This document shows, piece after piece, positions 1 to 7,352 of a stretch of DNA of 33,267 nt. The notes under the pieces were generated by a model. The model had not been told where the DNA came from. It was given only the letters and a program-made list of their open reading frames with translations, and made no database searches. The position numbers and the translations under genes were made by a program. Source of the stretch: Halopiger djelfimassiliensis (lineage in GTDB: Archaea; Halobacteriota; Halobacteria; Halobacteriales; Natrialbaceae). Positions within the stretch are counted from its first letter, which is position 1. Every line of letters begins with the position of its first letter. The stretch covers positions 682,502 to 715,768 of the forward strand of contig NZ_HG315686.1 of assembly GCF_000455365.1 (NCBI RefSeq). The letters run 5' to 3'.

Positions 1-29
1 TAGTGCGCTGGCCCGTGAGCACCTTCGTC

Positions 30-740
30 TCACTCGAGTCCGTCCGTCGCGACGCCGCGAACGGCCGTCGCCTTGACCGACGCGACGACCTCCCGACCCG
101 GTTCGATATCGAGGGTCCCGACGCTCCGGCGCGTGACCAACGCCACGAGGTCCGGGCTGTCCTCGGTCCTTCCCTCGAGTTCGATCCCGACCCGGGCGAC
201 GGCATCGCCCGCCTCGAGCCAGCCGACGGTGCCGTCGAAGCGGTTGCGAACGCTCGTGCGATCCGCCCGGGGTGCGTCGCTGGGGGCGTGCAGGCTGACG
301 GCGTCCGACCGGATCGTCACGGCGGCGGTGTTCGCTTCCGCCGGGACGACGGCCAAGATCCGACCGACGTCGGTCCGGACGGTCGCGAGTTCGCCGTCGC
401 GGTCGACGACCGGCCCCGAGAACACGGTCTCGTCGACCCGGGCGACCCCCTCGTAGGCTACGACGAGGCGGTCGAACCGCTCGAGGAGGTCCCGCGCCGT
501 CCCCGTCAGGGAACTGCCGCCGCCGTCGGCCCCGCCGCGGGTCCGTTCGACGAGCGGCCCGATCGCCTCCTCGAGCGCCACCACCCGCTGCTGGAGGCGC
601 GGATAGGAGCGCTCGAGGGCCGTCGCCGCACCGGACAGCGAGCCGCAGTCGTCGATCGCGCGCAGCATCTCGACGTCGCTGCGGTCGACGGCGACATCGC
701 CGATCTGCAGGTACGGGTCGAAGTCCTTCTCGATGGTCAT
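30..740 (-). CDS. ModE-like HTH/TOBE molybdate- or tungstate-responsive regulator
   Basis: Predicted cytoplasmic DNA-binding regulator that senses molybdate or tungstate. The 236-residue protein has two parts. Residues about 17-80 read as a LysR/ModE-type winged helix-turn-helix (DVEMLRAIDDCGSLSGAATA, then a recognition helix around SYPRLQQRVVALEE). The C-terminal third (about 155-230) is a TOBE/molybdopterin-binding domain with the family pattern SVRNRFDGTV, VALVTRRSV and VASVKATAV. E. coli ModE carries two TOBE units and this protein only one. It is the last gene of the tup operon, 42 bp after the ATPase gene, so it probably controls that operon in response to the transported oxyanion (inference). 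The ligand cannot be decided from sequence. The family call is firm. Confidence 0.85.
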   Translation of the reverse strand: MTIEKDFDPYLQIGDVAVDRSDVEMLRAIDDCGSLSGAATALERSYPRLQQRVVALEEAIGPLVERTRGGADGGGSSLTGTARDLLERFDRLVVAYEGVARVDETVFSGPVVDRDGELATVRTDVGRILAVVPAEANTAAVTIRSDAVSLHAPSDAPRADRTSVRNRFDGTVGWLEAGDAVARVGIELEGRTEDSPDLVALVTRRSVGTLDIEPGREVVASVKATAVRGVATDGLE

Positions 741-782
741 GTGCGTCGTTCTCGGGGTCGTCTCTCGATCGTCGGTTGGTGT

Positions 783-1586
783 TCAGGCCGGAAGTTCGTT
801 TGCATCGTACAGCAGCTCACCGCGGACGAACCGCGCGGTACGCGGGTCGTTCGGTTCGTCGAAGATTCGGTCCGGCGGGCCGACCTCGACCAGTTCGCCC
901 TCGAGCAGGAAGGCGACGCGATCCGAGATGCGCTCGGCCTGGTGCATGTCGTGGGTCGCGAGCAACACCCCGTACTCACGATCCCGGGCGCGATCGATCG
1001 CCCGCTCGAGGATCGCCGTGTTCCGGGGGTCGAGATCGGAGGTCGGTTCGTCGAGCACCAGCAGGTCCGGCTCCGCGGCGAGCGCGCGAGCGAAGGCGAC
1101 CCGCTGTGCCTCCCCGCCCGACAGCGACGCCGCGTCCTGCTCGATGGCGTCCGCCAGTCCGACCAGTGCGAGCGCCTCGCGCGTGCGGTCGTCGACCGAC
1201 GGCGACGTCTGCCACCAGTCGGCGACCAGCCGACCGAGGAAGTCACGAATCCGGCGACGCCACGGCCGCCGAACCCGCCGCCCGATGTCGACGTTCCGTG
1301 CGACCGAGGTATCGAAGAGGCTCGCGCGCTGGGCGACGTAGCCGATCCGTCTGCGCACCGCGAGACGCCGGTTCGCGTCCGCCGCCCACGGGTCCGTCCC
1401 GTCACAGCGGACGATCCCGTCCGTCGGCCGGTCGAACAGCGACGCCAGCCGCAACAGCGTCGTCTTGCCGGCTCCGGACGGGCCGATCACCGTCACGACC
1501 TCGCCGGCGTCGACCGCGAGCGAGACGTCGGTCAGAATCCGCGTGTCGTCGACCCCGTAGGAGACGCCCTCGAGTTCGAGGTTCAC
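783..1586 (-). CDS. tupC: Tungstate ABC transporter ATP-binding protein TupC
   Basis: ATPase that energises tungstate (or molybdate) import at the cytoplasmic face of the membrane. All ABC motifs are visible in the 267 residues: Walker A GPSGAGKT at 35-42, Q-loop Gln at about 86, signature LSGGE at 155-159, Walker B LLVLDE at 175-180 and the H-loop TH at 211-212. Between the Q-loop and signature there is an Arg-rich stretch (RRVRRPWRRRIRDF, about 103-116) longer than in many relatives. The neighbours set the substrate: a TupA-type binding protein and a TupB-type permease lie upstream in the same operon, and a TOBE regulator follows. A molybdate or mixed specificity is possible. Length is normal for the family. 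Confidence 0.9.
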   Translation of the reverse strand: MNLELEGVSYGVDDTRILTDVSLAVDAGEVVTVIGPSGAGKTTLLRLASLFDRPTDGIVRCDGTDPWAADANRRLAVRRRIGYVAQRASLFDTSVARNVDIGRRVRRPWRRRIRDFLGRLVADWWQTSPSVDDRTREALALVGLADAIEQDAASLSGGEAQRVAFARALAAEPDLLVLDEPTSDLDPRNTAILERAIDRARDREYGVLLATHDMHQAERISDRVAFLLEGELVEVGPPDRIFDEPNDPRTARFVRGELLYDANELPA

Positions 1587-1626
1587 GCCCGCGTCACCTC
1601 CGTCGCGGTCGTTCGCGTTCGCAGCG

Positions 1627-2304
1627 TCATCGGCCTTGCCCCCCGAGTCGTAGCACGATCCCGTTGACGAGCAACACGAGGACGAGCAACACCGCGCCGA
1701 GGACGAGCGCCGTCTCGAACTCGCCCTTTCGCACTTCGAACGTGATCGCGGTCGTTATCGTCCGGGTCTTCGAGGTCCCGTCGGCGTAGGCGATGTTGCC
1801 GCCCACGAGCAGGACCGAGCCGACCTCGCTGATCGCCCGGCCGAACCCGGCGAGAATACCAGTAATGACGCCGTAACGCGCTTCCTTGAGGGTGATCAGG
1901 GCGACGTCCGTTCTGGTGCCGCCGACGCCGTAGGCCGCGTCCCGGACGGCGTCGTCGACGCTCTCGATCGCCGACAGCGCGACGCCGGTGATCACCGGCG
2001 CGGCGAGGACACACTGCGAGACGATCATCGCTTCGGGCGTGTAGACGAGATCCAGCGAGCCGAGCGGCCCGTCGTTCGAGACCACCAGCAAAACGAGCAG
2101 CCCAACGATGACGCTCGGAAACCCCATCCCGGTGTTGATGACGGCGGTGACGAGCCGCTTGCCGCGAAACTCCGCGAAGCCGACGGCGAAGGCGATCGGC
2201 AGGCTCAACGCCGTACTCAGGAGGACGGCGGAGACGCTGACCGTCAACGACACCCGGACGATGCTCCGGAGGTAGGTCGGATCGGCGATGGTCTCGAGCG
2301 ACAT
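1627..2304 (-). CDS. tupB: Tungstate ABC transporter permease TupB
   Basis: Integral-membrane permease of the tungstate importer, 225 residues from the start chosen here. The sequence begins [20 protein letters not shown] and has about five hydrophobic segments, including [20 protein letters not shown] and [14 protein letters not shown] at the C-terminus. The cytoplasmic coupling loop characteristic of the family is present ([20 protein letters not shown]), followed by [23 protein letters not shown] longer reading frame exists upstream, but its N-terminal 113 codons translate to a Ser/Arg-rich shadow of tupA, so the Met 7 bp after the tupA stop is the credible start. It is separated from tupC by 40 bp, consistent with one transcript. 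Confidence 0.92.
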   Translation of the reverse strand: MSLETIADPTYLRSIVRVSLTVSVSAVLLSTALSLPIAFAVGFAEFRGKRLVTAVINTGMGFPSVIVGLLVLLVVSNDGPLGSLDLVYTPEAMIVSQCVLAAPVITGVALSAIESVDDAVRDAAYGVGGTRTDVALITLKEARYGVITGILAGFGRAISEVGSVLLVGGNIAYADGTSKTRTITTAITFEVRKGEFETALVLGAVLLVLVLLVNGIVLRLGGQGR

Positions 2305-2311
2305 ACCGGAA

Positions 2312-3235
2312 TCACTCGTCCGTCGAATCCGGTCGCCACCCCTCGGGGACGTACTGCTGGAAGTTCGGCTCCTCGGCGACGGCCTTCGGGAAGAACAACT
2401 GCTCGCCGTTCGAGGTGAACTCCTCGATGAGTTCCTGACACTCCGGTCCCGTGAAAAAGCCGATGTAGGCCATCGCGAGATCGTAGTTGACCGACGGGTG
2501 GACGGCGGGGTTGACTGCCATGATCCCGTAGGGGTTCGCGAGCAGTTCCGGGCCACCCTTGATCGGTCCTTCGAGCAGGATCTCGAGGTCGACGGTGTCG
2601 CGCATCGAGAGGTACGTGCCCCGATCGGCGAGCGTGTAGGCACCCACCTCGTTCGCGTGGAGCAACGTGTTGCCCATTCCGTCCCCGAGAAGGCGGTACC
2701 ACTCGCCGCCGGGCTCGAGCCCGGCTGCCGCCCAGATTGCCAGTTCTTTCGTGTGCGTTCCGGAGTCGTCGCCGCGGGAAACGAACGTCGCTTCCGCGCT
2801 CGCGACGGCGTCGAAGGCCGCCGTCGCCGCCTCGGTGTCGCGTACGCCGGCCGGGTCGCCCGCCGGACCGACCACGACGAAGTCGTTGAACATCAGGTCC
2901 CGCCGGTTGACGCCGTACCCGTCGTTCATGAACTCGTCCTCGAGCGAGCGGGCGTGGACGAGTACCACGTCGGCGTTGCCCTTGCGGGCCGACCGAAGGG
3001 CGGCCCCCGTCCCATCGGCGTTTGCCGCGACGCGTACGCCGAACCGCTCCTCGAAGGCGGCGTTGACCTCGTCGAGCAGCCCCGTATCGTGCGTGCTGGT
3101 CGTCGTCGCGAGCGCGAGTTCCTCGCCGACGATCGATCCCTCGCTACCGCCGCCGTTCGAGCCGAGACAGCCCGCGAGCGCTGTAGCGACTCCGGCCGCG
3201 CCGGTCCGGAGCACGGCTCGACGTCGATATTCCAT
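2312..3235 (-). CDS. tupA: Tungstate-binding lipoprotein TupA
   Basis: Extracytoplasmic solute-binding protein that captures tungstate for TupBC. The chosen start gives 307 residues beginning [12 protein letters not shown], a twin-arginine-type signal, followed by a lipobox LAGC with Cys23 as the lipid-anchored residue. The mature protein opens with the TupA hallmark [12 protein letters not shown] (about 43-54), then [20 protein letters not shown] and [18 protein letters not shown], all close to TupA consensus rather than to ModA. Two in-frame Met codons lie further upstream, but they would place 10-19 extra residues before the signal. A TATA-like box about 29 bp upstream of the chosen ATG fits a leaderless transcript. 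First gene of the operon. Confidence 0.93.
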   Translation of the reverse strand: MEYRRRAVLRTGAAGVATALAGCLGSNGGGSEGSIVGEELALATTTSTHDTGLLDEVNAAFEERFGVRVAANADGTGAALRSARKGNADVVLVHARSLEDEFMNDGYGVNRRDLMFNDFVVVGPAGDPAGVRDTEAATAAFDAVASAEATFVSRGDDSGTHTKELAIWAAAGLEPGGEWYRLLGDGMGNTLLHANEVGAYTLADRGTYLSMRDTVDLEILLEGPIKGGPELLANPYGIMAVNPAVHPSVNYDLAMAYIGFFTGPECQELIEEFTSNGEQLFFPKAVAEEPNFQQYVPEGWRPDSTDE

Positions 3236-3261
3236 ATTGGGAACAACGACGGCATACGATC

Positions 3262-3271
3262 GCATAAACGT
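3262..3271 (-). promoter_or_regulatory. TATA-like box of the tup operon promoter
   Basis: On the minus strand this reads CGTTTATGCG, an A/T-rich core in a GC-rich surround. It is centred about 30 bp upstream of the tupA ATG, the spacing expected for a haloarchaeal leaderless mRNA. This is a sequence match only; no transcription start is known. Confidence 0.45.
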
Positions 3272-3333
3272 ACCGCTTCGGGTACCCAGCACCGGTTACG
3301 GACAGTATCCGAACCCCGGATTCCGACCGAATT

Positions 3334-3351
3334 GTAACCGATCTCGGTTAC
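3334..3351. promoter_or_regulatory. Inverted repeat, candidate operator of the tup operon
   Basis: A perfect 7-bp inverted repeat, GTAACCG-ATCT-CGGTTAC, about 100 bp upstream of the tupA start. A third CGGTTAC half-site lies at 3293-3299, closer to the TATA-like box. The operon encodes its own ModE-like regulator, so this is the obvious candidate binding site. The sequence differs from the E. coli ModE box, and the assignment is an inference. Confidence 0.4.
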
Positions 3352-3379
3352 GTGGCGAATACCGGACCCGAGACGGGTG

Positions 3380-3850
3380 TCACTCGGCTTCGGACTGCGA
3401 GATCGCTGTCACGGCGTTCTGGACGTATCGCATACTCGTCGCGATCGACATGATCCCATCCATCAGGGCCTGCTGACTGGCACCGTCGGGATAGAGCCGG
3501 TACTCGACCTGGACCGTCTCCGCGTCCCGAAACCGACACGTTTCGCCTTCTTCGTCGAGAAACGTGTAGAACCCAGGTGTCGCCGCCAGCATCGGTCCGA
3601 CGTACTCGAGTAACTCGCCGCGTCGTCGGTCGTCGCGGAGCAGGTTCCTGGATCGTTCGGTGTCGAACCCGCTGCGCCCGACGATCCGGACCGGACCGAA
3701 CGCCGTCTCCTTGATGACGTGCACCGGAAGGCGAGAGAGTTCGACCTGAACGTTGAATTCGGTTTCCTCGTCCGCATGGCGGCTTACGTCCCGGACGGCC
3801 GTCTCGTCCAGCCAGTGGCGGACCTGCGTCTCGCTGATGTGTCTCGTCAT
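3380..3850 (-). CDS. Conserved-looking small soluble protein, function unknown
   Basis: 156-residue acidic protein with no signal peptide or membrane segment. The layout is an N-terminal helix (TQVRHWLDETA), then a beta-rich middle (VQVELSRLPVHVIKE, GPVRIVGRSGF) and an amphipathic C-terminal helix (ASQQALMDGIMSIATSMRYV). This alternation loosely resembles the YbjN/DUF2299 type of small alpha/beta protein, but no diagnostic motif was recognised and that is a guess. It ends 145 bp before tupA and starts 108 bp after the acidic-protein run, so it is probably transcribed alone. Protein-like codon use and the sensible amphipathic pattern argue that it is a real gene. No function is proposed. Confidence 0.7.
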   Translation of the reverse strand: MTRHISETQVRHWLDETAVRDVSRHADEETEFNVQVELSRLPVHVIKETAFGPVRIVGRSGFDTERSRNLLRDDRRRGELLEYVGPMLAATPGFYTFLDEEGETCRFRDAETVQVEYRLYPDGASQQALMDGIMSIATSMRYVQNAVTAISQSEAE

Positions 3851-3958
3851 ACGCGAGCGTCCACGGGCGAAGGGATACGGATTCAGCGTGAGTCTGCCTG
3901 CCGCCGCCCCGCCCCGTACTGCTCGCCGTCTCGAGACCGATCCCGACCGCGCTCTCCC

Positions 3959-4810
3959 TCAGTCCCGCTGCTTGTCGGGCATCGTCGAGAACCGCGCAAC
4001 CCCCTTCATATCCGCGCGTCTCGACGGTGGCGGGGCCATCGTCGAGTGCCGGGTCGCACCGCCCGAGATGGTTCCACGATCCTGATTCGAACCGAGGTCA
4101 GGTTCAAGGAGTCCTTCGTCTTCCGTCTCTTCGTCGTCCTCATCCTCGCCTGCAGCGTCGGCTGCCTCGCTTTCGTCCGCCGTCGGTTCGTCGTCCGTGT
4201 CCCCAGCAGTCGCCTCCTCGAGTCGCTCCTGCAGTTGCCGGACGTCGTCGCCGAACTCCTCGAACGTCGACCGCATCGCCGACCGAAGCCGCTCCTCGAG
4301 GGGACCGGTTTCGTCCGCCTTCTCCCCGGACTCGGTCGTTTCCGAGTCGGTGTCCGTCGATTCCGGCTCCGATCCGTCACTGTCACCGGCCGCCGTCTCG
4401 GCCTCGATCCGGTCGGCCGTCGCACCGTCCCGCTCGCGTTCGTCGATCCGCGCCCGGAGATCGCCCACGGCTCCCTGGAGCGTCCCTTCGTCCGCGCTAT
4501 CGGTCAGCTTTGCGAGATTCAGCAGCCGTCTCAGGTCTTCCACCTGCTCGGCGTCGCCGCGGGCGATCGCCTCCGGTATCGACTCCGGTTCGGTCCCGTC
4601 CGGCAACGTATCTAACCCGACCGCTTCGAGCAACTCCCCCGGCTCGGCCGACTCGAGGATCTCGCTCGCCTCGTCGGCGATCTCGAGCAGTCCCCGCGTT
4701 GCCGACTCGTCGTCCGCATCCGAGTCGTCCCCTCGAGACAGCGCCGAGCCGCTGGCGGCGTCGGCCTCGTTCAGTACGTCGGTCACTCGTTCGTCCAGTT
4801 GCTCGGACAT
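3959..4810 (-). CDS. Acidic low-complexity protein with a basic C-terminal tail, function unknown
   Basis: 283 residues with an unusual charge layout. The first about 130 residues have predicted helices with hydrophobic positions (ATRGLLEIADEASEILESAE, VEDLRRLLNLAKLTD). A disordered Asp/Glu/Ser/Thr linker follows, with one helical stretch inside it (LEERLRSAMRSTFEEFGDDV). The last about 35 residues switch to a neutral or basic tail that holds a doubled motif, RHSTMAPPPS and RFSTMPDK. The two R-(H/F)-STM-x-P copies look like a short binding or processing motif (inference). It is the last of four consecutive genes on this strand, 48 bp after the preceding one. There are no catalytic motifs, membrane segments or signal peptide. 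The family was not recognised. Confidence 0.75.
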   Translation of the reverse strand: MSEQLDERVTDVLNEADAASGSALSRGDDSDADDESATRGLLEIADEASEILESAEPGELLEAVGLDTLPDGTEPESIPEAIARGDAEQVEDLRRLLNLAKLTDSADEGTLQGAVGDLRARIDERERDGATADRIEAETAAGDSDGSEPESTDTDSETTESGEKADETGPLEERLRSAMRSTFEEFGDDVRQLQERLEEATAGDTDDEPTADESEAADAAGEDEDDEETEDEGLLEPDLGSNQDRGTISGGATRHSTMAPPPSRRADMKGVARFSTMPDKQRD

Positions 4811-4858
4811 TCGTTTTCAGGCGTCGGTTCAGTTTCCGCTCGAAACCCGATCGTTGGA

Positions 4859-5551
4859 TCACTCCGTCTCCGTGTCAGTATCCGACTCCGATTCCCCGTC
4901 CCCGCCGGCAACCGCCTCGATGATCTCGTCGGTCATCTCCTCGCGGCTGAGATTGGCCTTCACGCCGACGTCCTTGGCCACCGACTGGAGGTCCTGGTAG
5001 GACATCACCCCGAGGAAGTCCTCGAGGGTCTCCCGCTTGAGATCCTCGAGTTCCGCCGCCGACGGTTCGTCTTCCCCCTCGCCGTCGCCTGCTTCCGGTT
5101 CTGGCTCCGGTTCGTCCGCCGATTCCTCGGCTTCGGCTTCCGTCTCGCGTTCCCCACCCTCGGCGTCCGCCGCCTCGTCGCGCTCGAGCACCCCCTCGAG
5201 ACTCGTCTCCTCGGTGGCGCTCCGGGCCAGCGACTCGAGCGACTCCCGCGTGCTGCTGTCCTCGAACGTTTCGCTGACCCCCTCGCGAACCGCTTCCACG
5301 AGGGCCGATCCCGTCCCGTTGCGGTCCGTCTCGTCCTCGGACTTCTGGGAAAGCGTCTCGTGGACGTTGCGGCCGATCGCCGCGCCGAGTTCGCGCCCGA
5401 TCCGTTCGCCGAACTGCCGACCGACGGACGCGCCGATCTCGCCGCCGTCGATTTCGTCCTCGACGTTCCCCTCGCCGAGTAGCTCCGCCACGCCGACCTG
5501 GTCGCTGACCTCCTCGGCGACGACCTGCTTCAGCTTCGACCCCTCAGCCAT
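4859..5551 (-). CDS. Glycine-zipper protein with a SAP/Rho-N-like C-terminal domain, function unknown
   Basis: 230 residues from the Met of MAEGSKLKQVV; ten further codons upstream are open but add nothing recognisable. Residues about 20-70 form a domain shared with the next gene upstream: an EL...EDEI segment, then a glycine zipper (GASVGRQFGERIGRELGAAI) of small-xxx-small repeats that could pack helices or associate with membrane. A long Glu-rich disordered region follows. The C-terminal 45 residues (LEDFLGVMSYQDLQSVAKDV, then LSREEMTDEIIEAV) look like a helix-extended-helix fold of the SAP/Rho-N type, often used for nucleic-acid contact. Third gene of a four-gene run. The function is unknown, and the two-domain reading is from visual comparison. 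Confidence 0.75.
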   Translation of the reverse strand: MAEGSKLKQVVAEEVSDQVGVAELLGEGNVEDEIDGGEIGASVGRQFGERIGRELGAAIGRNVHETLSQKSEDETDRNGTGSALVEAVREGVSETFEDSSTRESLESLARSATEETSLEGVLERDEAADAEGGERETEAEAEESADEPEPEPEAGDGEGEDEPSAAELEDLKRETLEDFLGVMSYQDLQSVAKDVGVKANLSREEMTDEIIEAVAGGDGESESDTDTETE

Positions 5552-5602
5552 CCCGACCACCTCGAGTCGACCCGTCGCCACGGAGCGGAAGGGGTGGCAT
5601 GG

Positions 5603-6133
5603 TTATTCCTCCTCGTCTTCGCCGTCGTCTTCGACTGCCGATTCGTCTTCTTCGGCTTCCTCCGTCTCTTCTTCCTCCGCCTCTTCTTCCTCCGTCTCTT
5701 CTTCCTCTTCTTCCTCCTCGGCTTCTTCCTCTTCTTCCTCCTCGGCTTCTTCCTCTTCTTCCTCCTCGGCTTCTTCCTCTTCTTCCTCCTCGGCTTCTTC
5801 CTCTTCTTCCTCCTCGGCTTCTTCCTCTTCTTCCTCCTCGGCTTCTTCCTCCGCCTCTTCTTCTTCCTCCTCAGTACCGAGCAGTTCGTCGACTACCATG
5901 TCTCCGATCGTCCGACCGAGGCTCTCGCCGACCTTCCGACCGATGACTGCACCGATCAACCCCCCGAGGGCTGCCCCGAGCGGTTCGTCCTCGCTGATCT
6001 CGTCCTCCCACTGGGTTCCCTCGACCAGTTCGCCGACGTTGATGTTCTCGGTGACCTTTTCGTAGTCGATCCGCTGTGTCAACGACGGTGATTCAGCCTC
6101 TGACTCCGATGCTGTCTCTGATTCCTCGCTCAT
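5603..6133 (-). CDS. Glycine-zipper protein with poly-glutamate repeat tail, function unknown
   Basis: 176 residues in two very different halves. Residues about 17-85 are a folded-looking segment: YEKVTENINVGELVEG, WEDEISED, then the glycine zipper LGAALGGLIGAVIGRKVGES and GRTIGDMVVDELLG. This matches the N-terminal domain of the next gene downstream position by position, so the two are likely paralogous there. The second half is almost only glutamate: the E7A octapeptide in six 24-bp DNA copies, plus degenerate flanks, giving an extreme negative charge. The start codon overlaps the stop of the preceding gene (ATGA at 6130-6133), which indicates translational coupling. No known family was recognised. 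A role as an ion- or protein-binding acidic tail anchored by the zipper is speculation. Confidence 0.75.
   Translation of the reverse strand: MSEESETASESEAESPSLTQRIDYEKVTENINVGELVEGTQWEDEISEDEPLGAALGGLIGAVIGRKVGESLGRTIGDMVVDELLGTEEEEEEAEEEAEEEEEEEAEEEEEEEAEEEEEEEAEEEEEEEAEEEEEEEAEEEEEEEETEEEEAEEEETEEAEEDESAVEDDGEDEEE
5699..5842. repeat. Tandem repeat, six copies of a 24-bp unit
   Basis: CTCGGC recurs exactly every 24 bp (5717, 5741, 5765, 5789, 5813, 5837), and the intervening sequence is identical TTC/CTC-rich DNA on the plus strand. On the minus strand each unit encodes seven Glu and one Ala. The copies are near-perfect in DNA as well as protein, which suggests recent expansion by slippage or unequal recombination and likely copy-number variation between strains. 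Confidence 0.95.
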
Positions 6134-7218
6134 GATTGGGCCTCCGCTTCCGCCTGTGATGCCGATTCGTCACCCTCCGGTTCCGATTCCGGCTCCGCTT
6201 GCTCGATCAGTTGCTGTACGATTTCGCGAACGATCGTCGCTACGAGTTCCTCGATCGGAAGCCCCGGAACGATCCCGATCAGCTTCCGTTTTACCCACCC
6301 GCCCGCCGAGGCGGCCGCTCCTCGTATTCGGTCAGCAACCGCAGTTAATCGGCCGCCCTCGGCCTCGGGCGCTTCCTCGCCTTCCTCGTCCGCTTCGGCC
6401 TCCGGTTCCTCCTCGCCCTCGCCCCTGCTGACGAGACTACTGAGGGCCTCACCCGGCTTCCGGAGCAGTCCGCTGATACCCCCTTTCACCCGGCTCACGA
6501 GCCCGCTGATGCGCTCTTTCGCTCTGCTCACGAGGCCGCCGAGCCACTCCTTTGGCTTGCCCAGAAGCGACGTTATCTTGTTCACGAGAGCGCTTGGCCC
6601 ATCCAACAGTCCCGATACCGCCGACAACAGGTTCCCCAGCAGGTTGTTCTCGCCCGGCCGAGCCGACACGTCGAGCGTGACCGGATTCAGGTTGACCTCG
6701 AGCCCGAGTAGGTCGAGGAACAGCCCGTCGAGGTCGAGGTGGAGAACGCCGGACGCGTCGTCGCCCTCGTAGACGTCTTCGGCGTCTTCGACGTGGTATT
6801 CTTCCTCCTCGCCTTCGGGTTCTTCCTCGGCGTCCGGCTCCTCGGTTTCGGCCCCTTCGTCCTCGCTTTCCTCCTCTTCTGTCTCTTCGGCCTCATCCGC
6901 TTCGTCCGCCGGTTGGTCCTCGGGTTCTGACCCTTCAGCTTCGCCTCCCTCGTCTTCTACTTGTTCCTCGGATTCAGCCTCTTCTGGATCTTCGTCCGCC
7001 GCTTCCTCCTGCTCTTCGGCTTCCGTCTCCTCCGCTTCGCTTTCCGCGTCTTCCTCGTCCTCGTCCGGCGATTCGGCCTGCGCCTGACCGCCATCAGGGA
7101 CCGCGCGGCGCTGCGTTCGCCCCGCTCGACCGCTCTCGGAGGACCGGCTCGAGACGGAGCCGACTGCCACGGGATCCGAACACTCCTCGCTCCCGTCATC
7201 TTCTAGTCCCGCTGTCAT
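6130..7218 (-). CDS. Acidic protein with GLFLDLLGLEVNLN motif, first gene of the acidic-protein run
   Basis: 362 residues from MTAGLEDDGSE; an in-frame Met 66 bp upstream adds a basic stretch and is less likely. Residues about 40-170 are an Asp/Glu-rich disordered region. Next comes the conserved block LHLDLDGLFLDLLGLEVNLN followed by VTLDVSARPGENNLLGNLLS and a Leu-rich AVSGLLDG. That block occurs in many uncharacterised archaeal and bacterial proteins (family knowledge; no function known to me). The rest alternates basic amphipathic helices (LGGLVSRAKERISGLVSRVK) with acidic linkers and ends with a hydrophobic helix (GLPIEELVATIVREIVQQLI). The last three facts suggest a surface- or membrane-associated scaffold, but this is inference. 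The stop overlaps the next start by 4 bp. Confidence 0.75.
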   Translation of the reverse strand: MTAGLEDDGSEECSDPVAVGSVSSRSSESGRAGRTQRRAVPDGGQAQAESPDEDEEDAESEAEETEAEEQEEAADEDPEEAESEEQVEDEGGEAEGSEPEDQPADEADEAEETEEEESEDEGAETEEPDAEEEPEGEEEEYHVEDAEDVYEGDDASGVLHLDLDGLFLDLLGLEVNLNPVTLDVSARPGENNLLGNLLSAVSGLLDGPSALVNKITSLLGKPKEWLGGLVSRAKERISGLVSRVKGGISGLLRKPGEALSSLVSRGEGEEEPEAEADEEGEEAPEAEGGRLTAVADRIRGAAASAGGWVKRKLIGIVPGLPIEELVATIVREIVQQLIEQAEPESEPEGDESASQAEAEAQS

Positions 7219-7352
7219 TATTCGGGAAAATACACGGGCGACAGTGTTGTGGTAATTTCCCTTGCGTGTGCGACTGATCTGCACTGCTCGGCGGCGACCT
7301 TGCGATCCGGACGACGGCCGGTCATCAGACGAAAACAGCGACGACTGCCGTG

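Noticed and set aside
3-1667. 554-codon plus-strand frame over the tup genes
   Set aside because: Antisense shadow. The minus strand carries clear ABC ATPase and TOBE proteins in the same DNA.
5699-5842. 24-bp repeats considered as a CRISPR array
   Set aside because: There are no unique spacers. The repeats are contiguous and encode a repeated peptide in a gene.
5037-6065. Plus-strand frame giving a poly-Ser protein over the acidic genes
   Set aside because: The poly-Ser is only the reverse complement of the poly-Glu tail; no protein-like features outside it.
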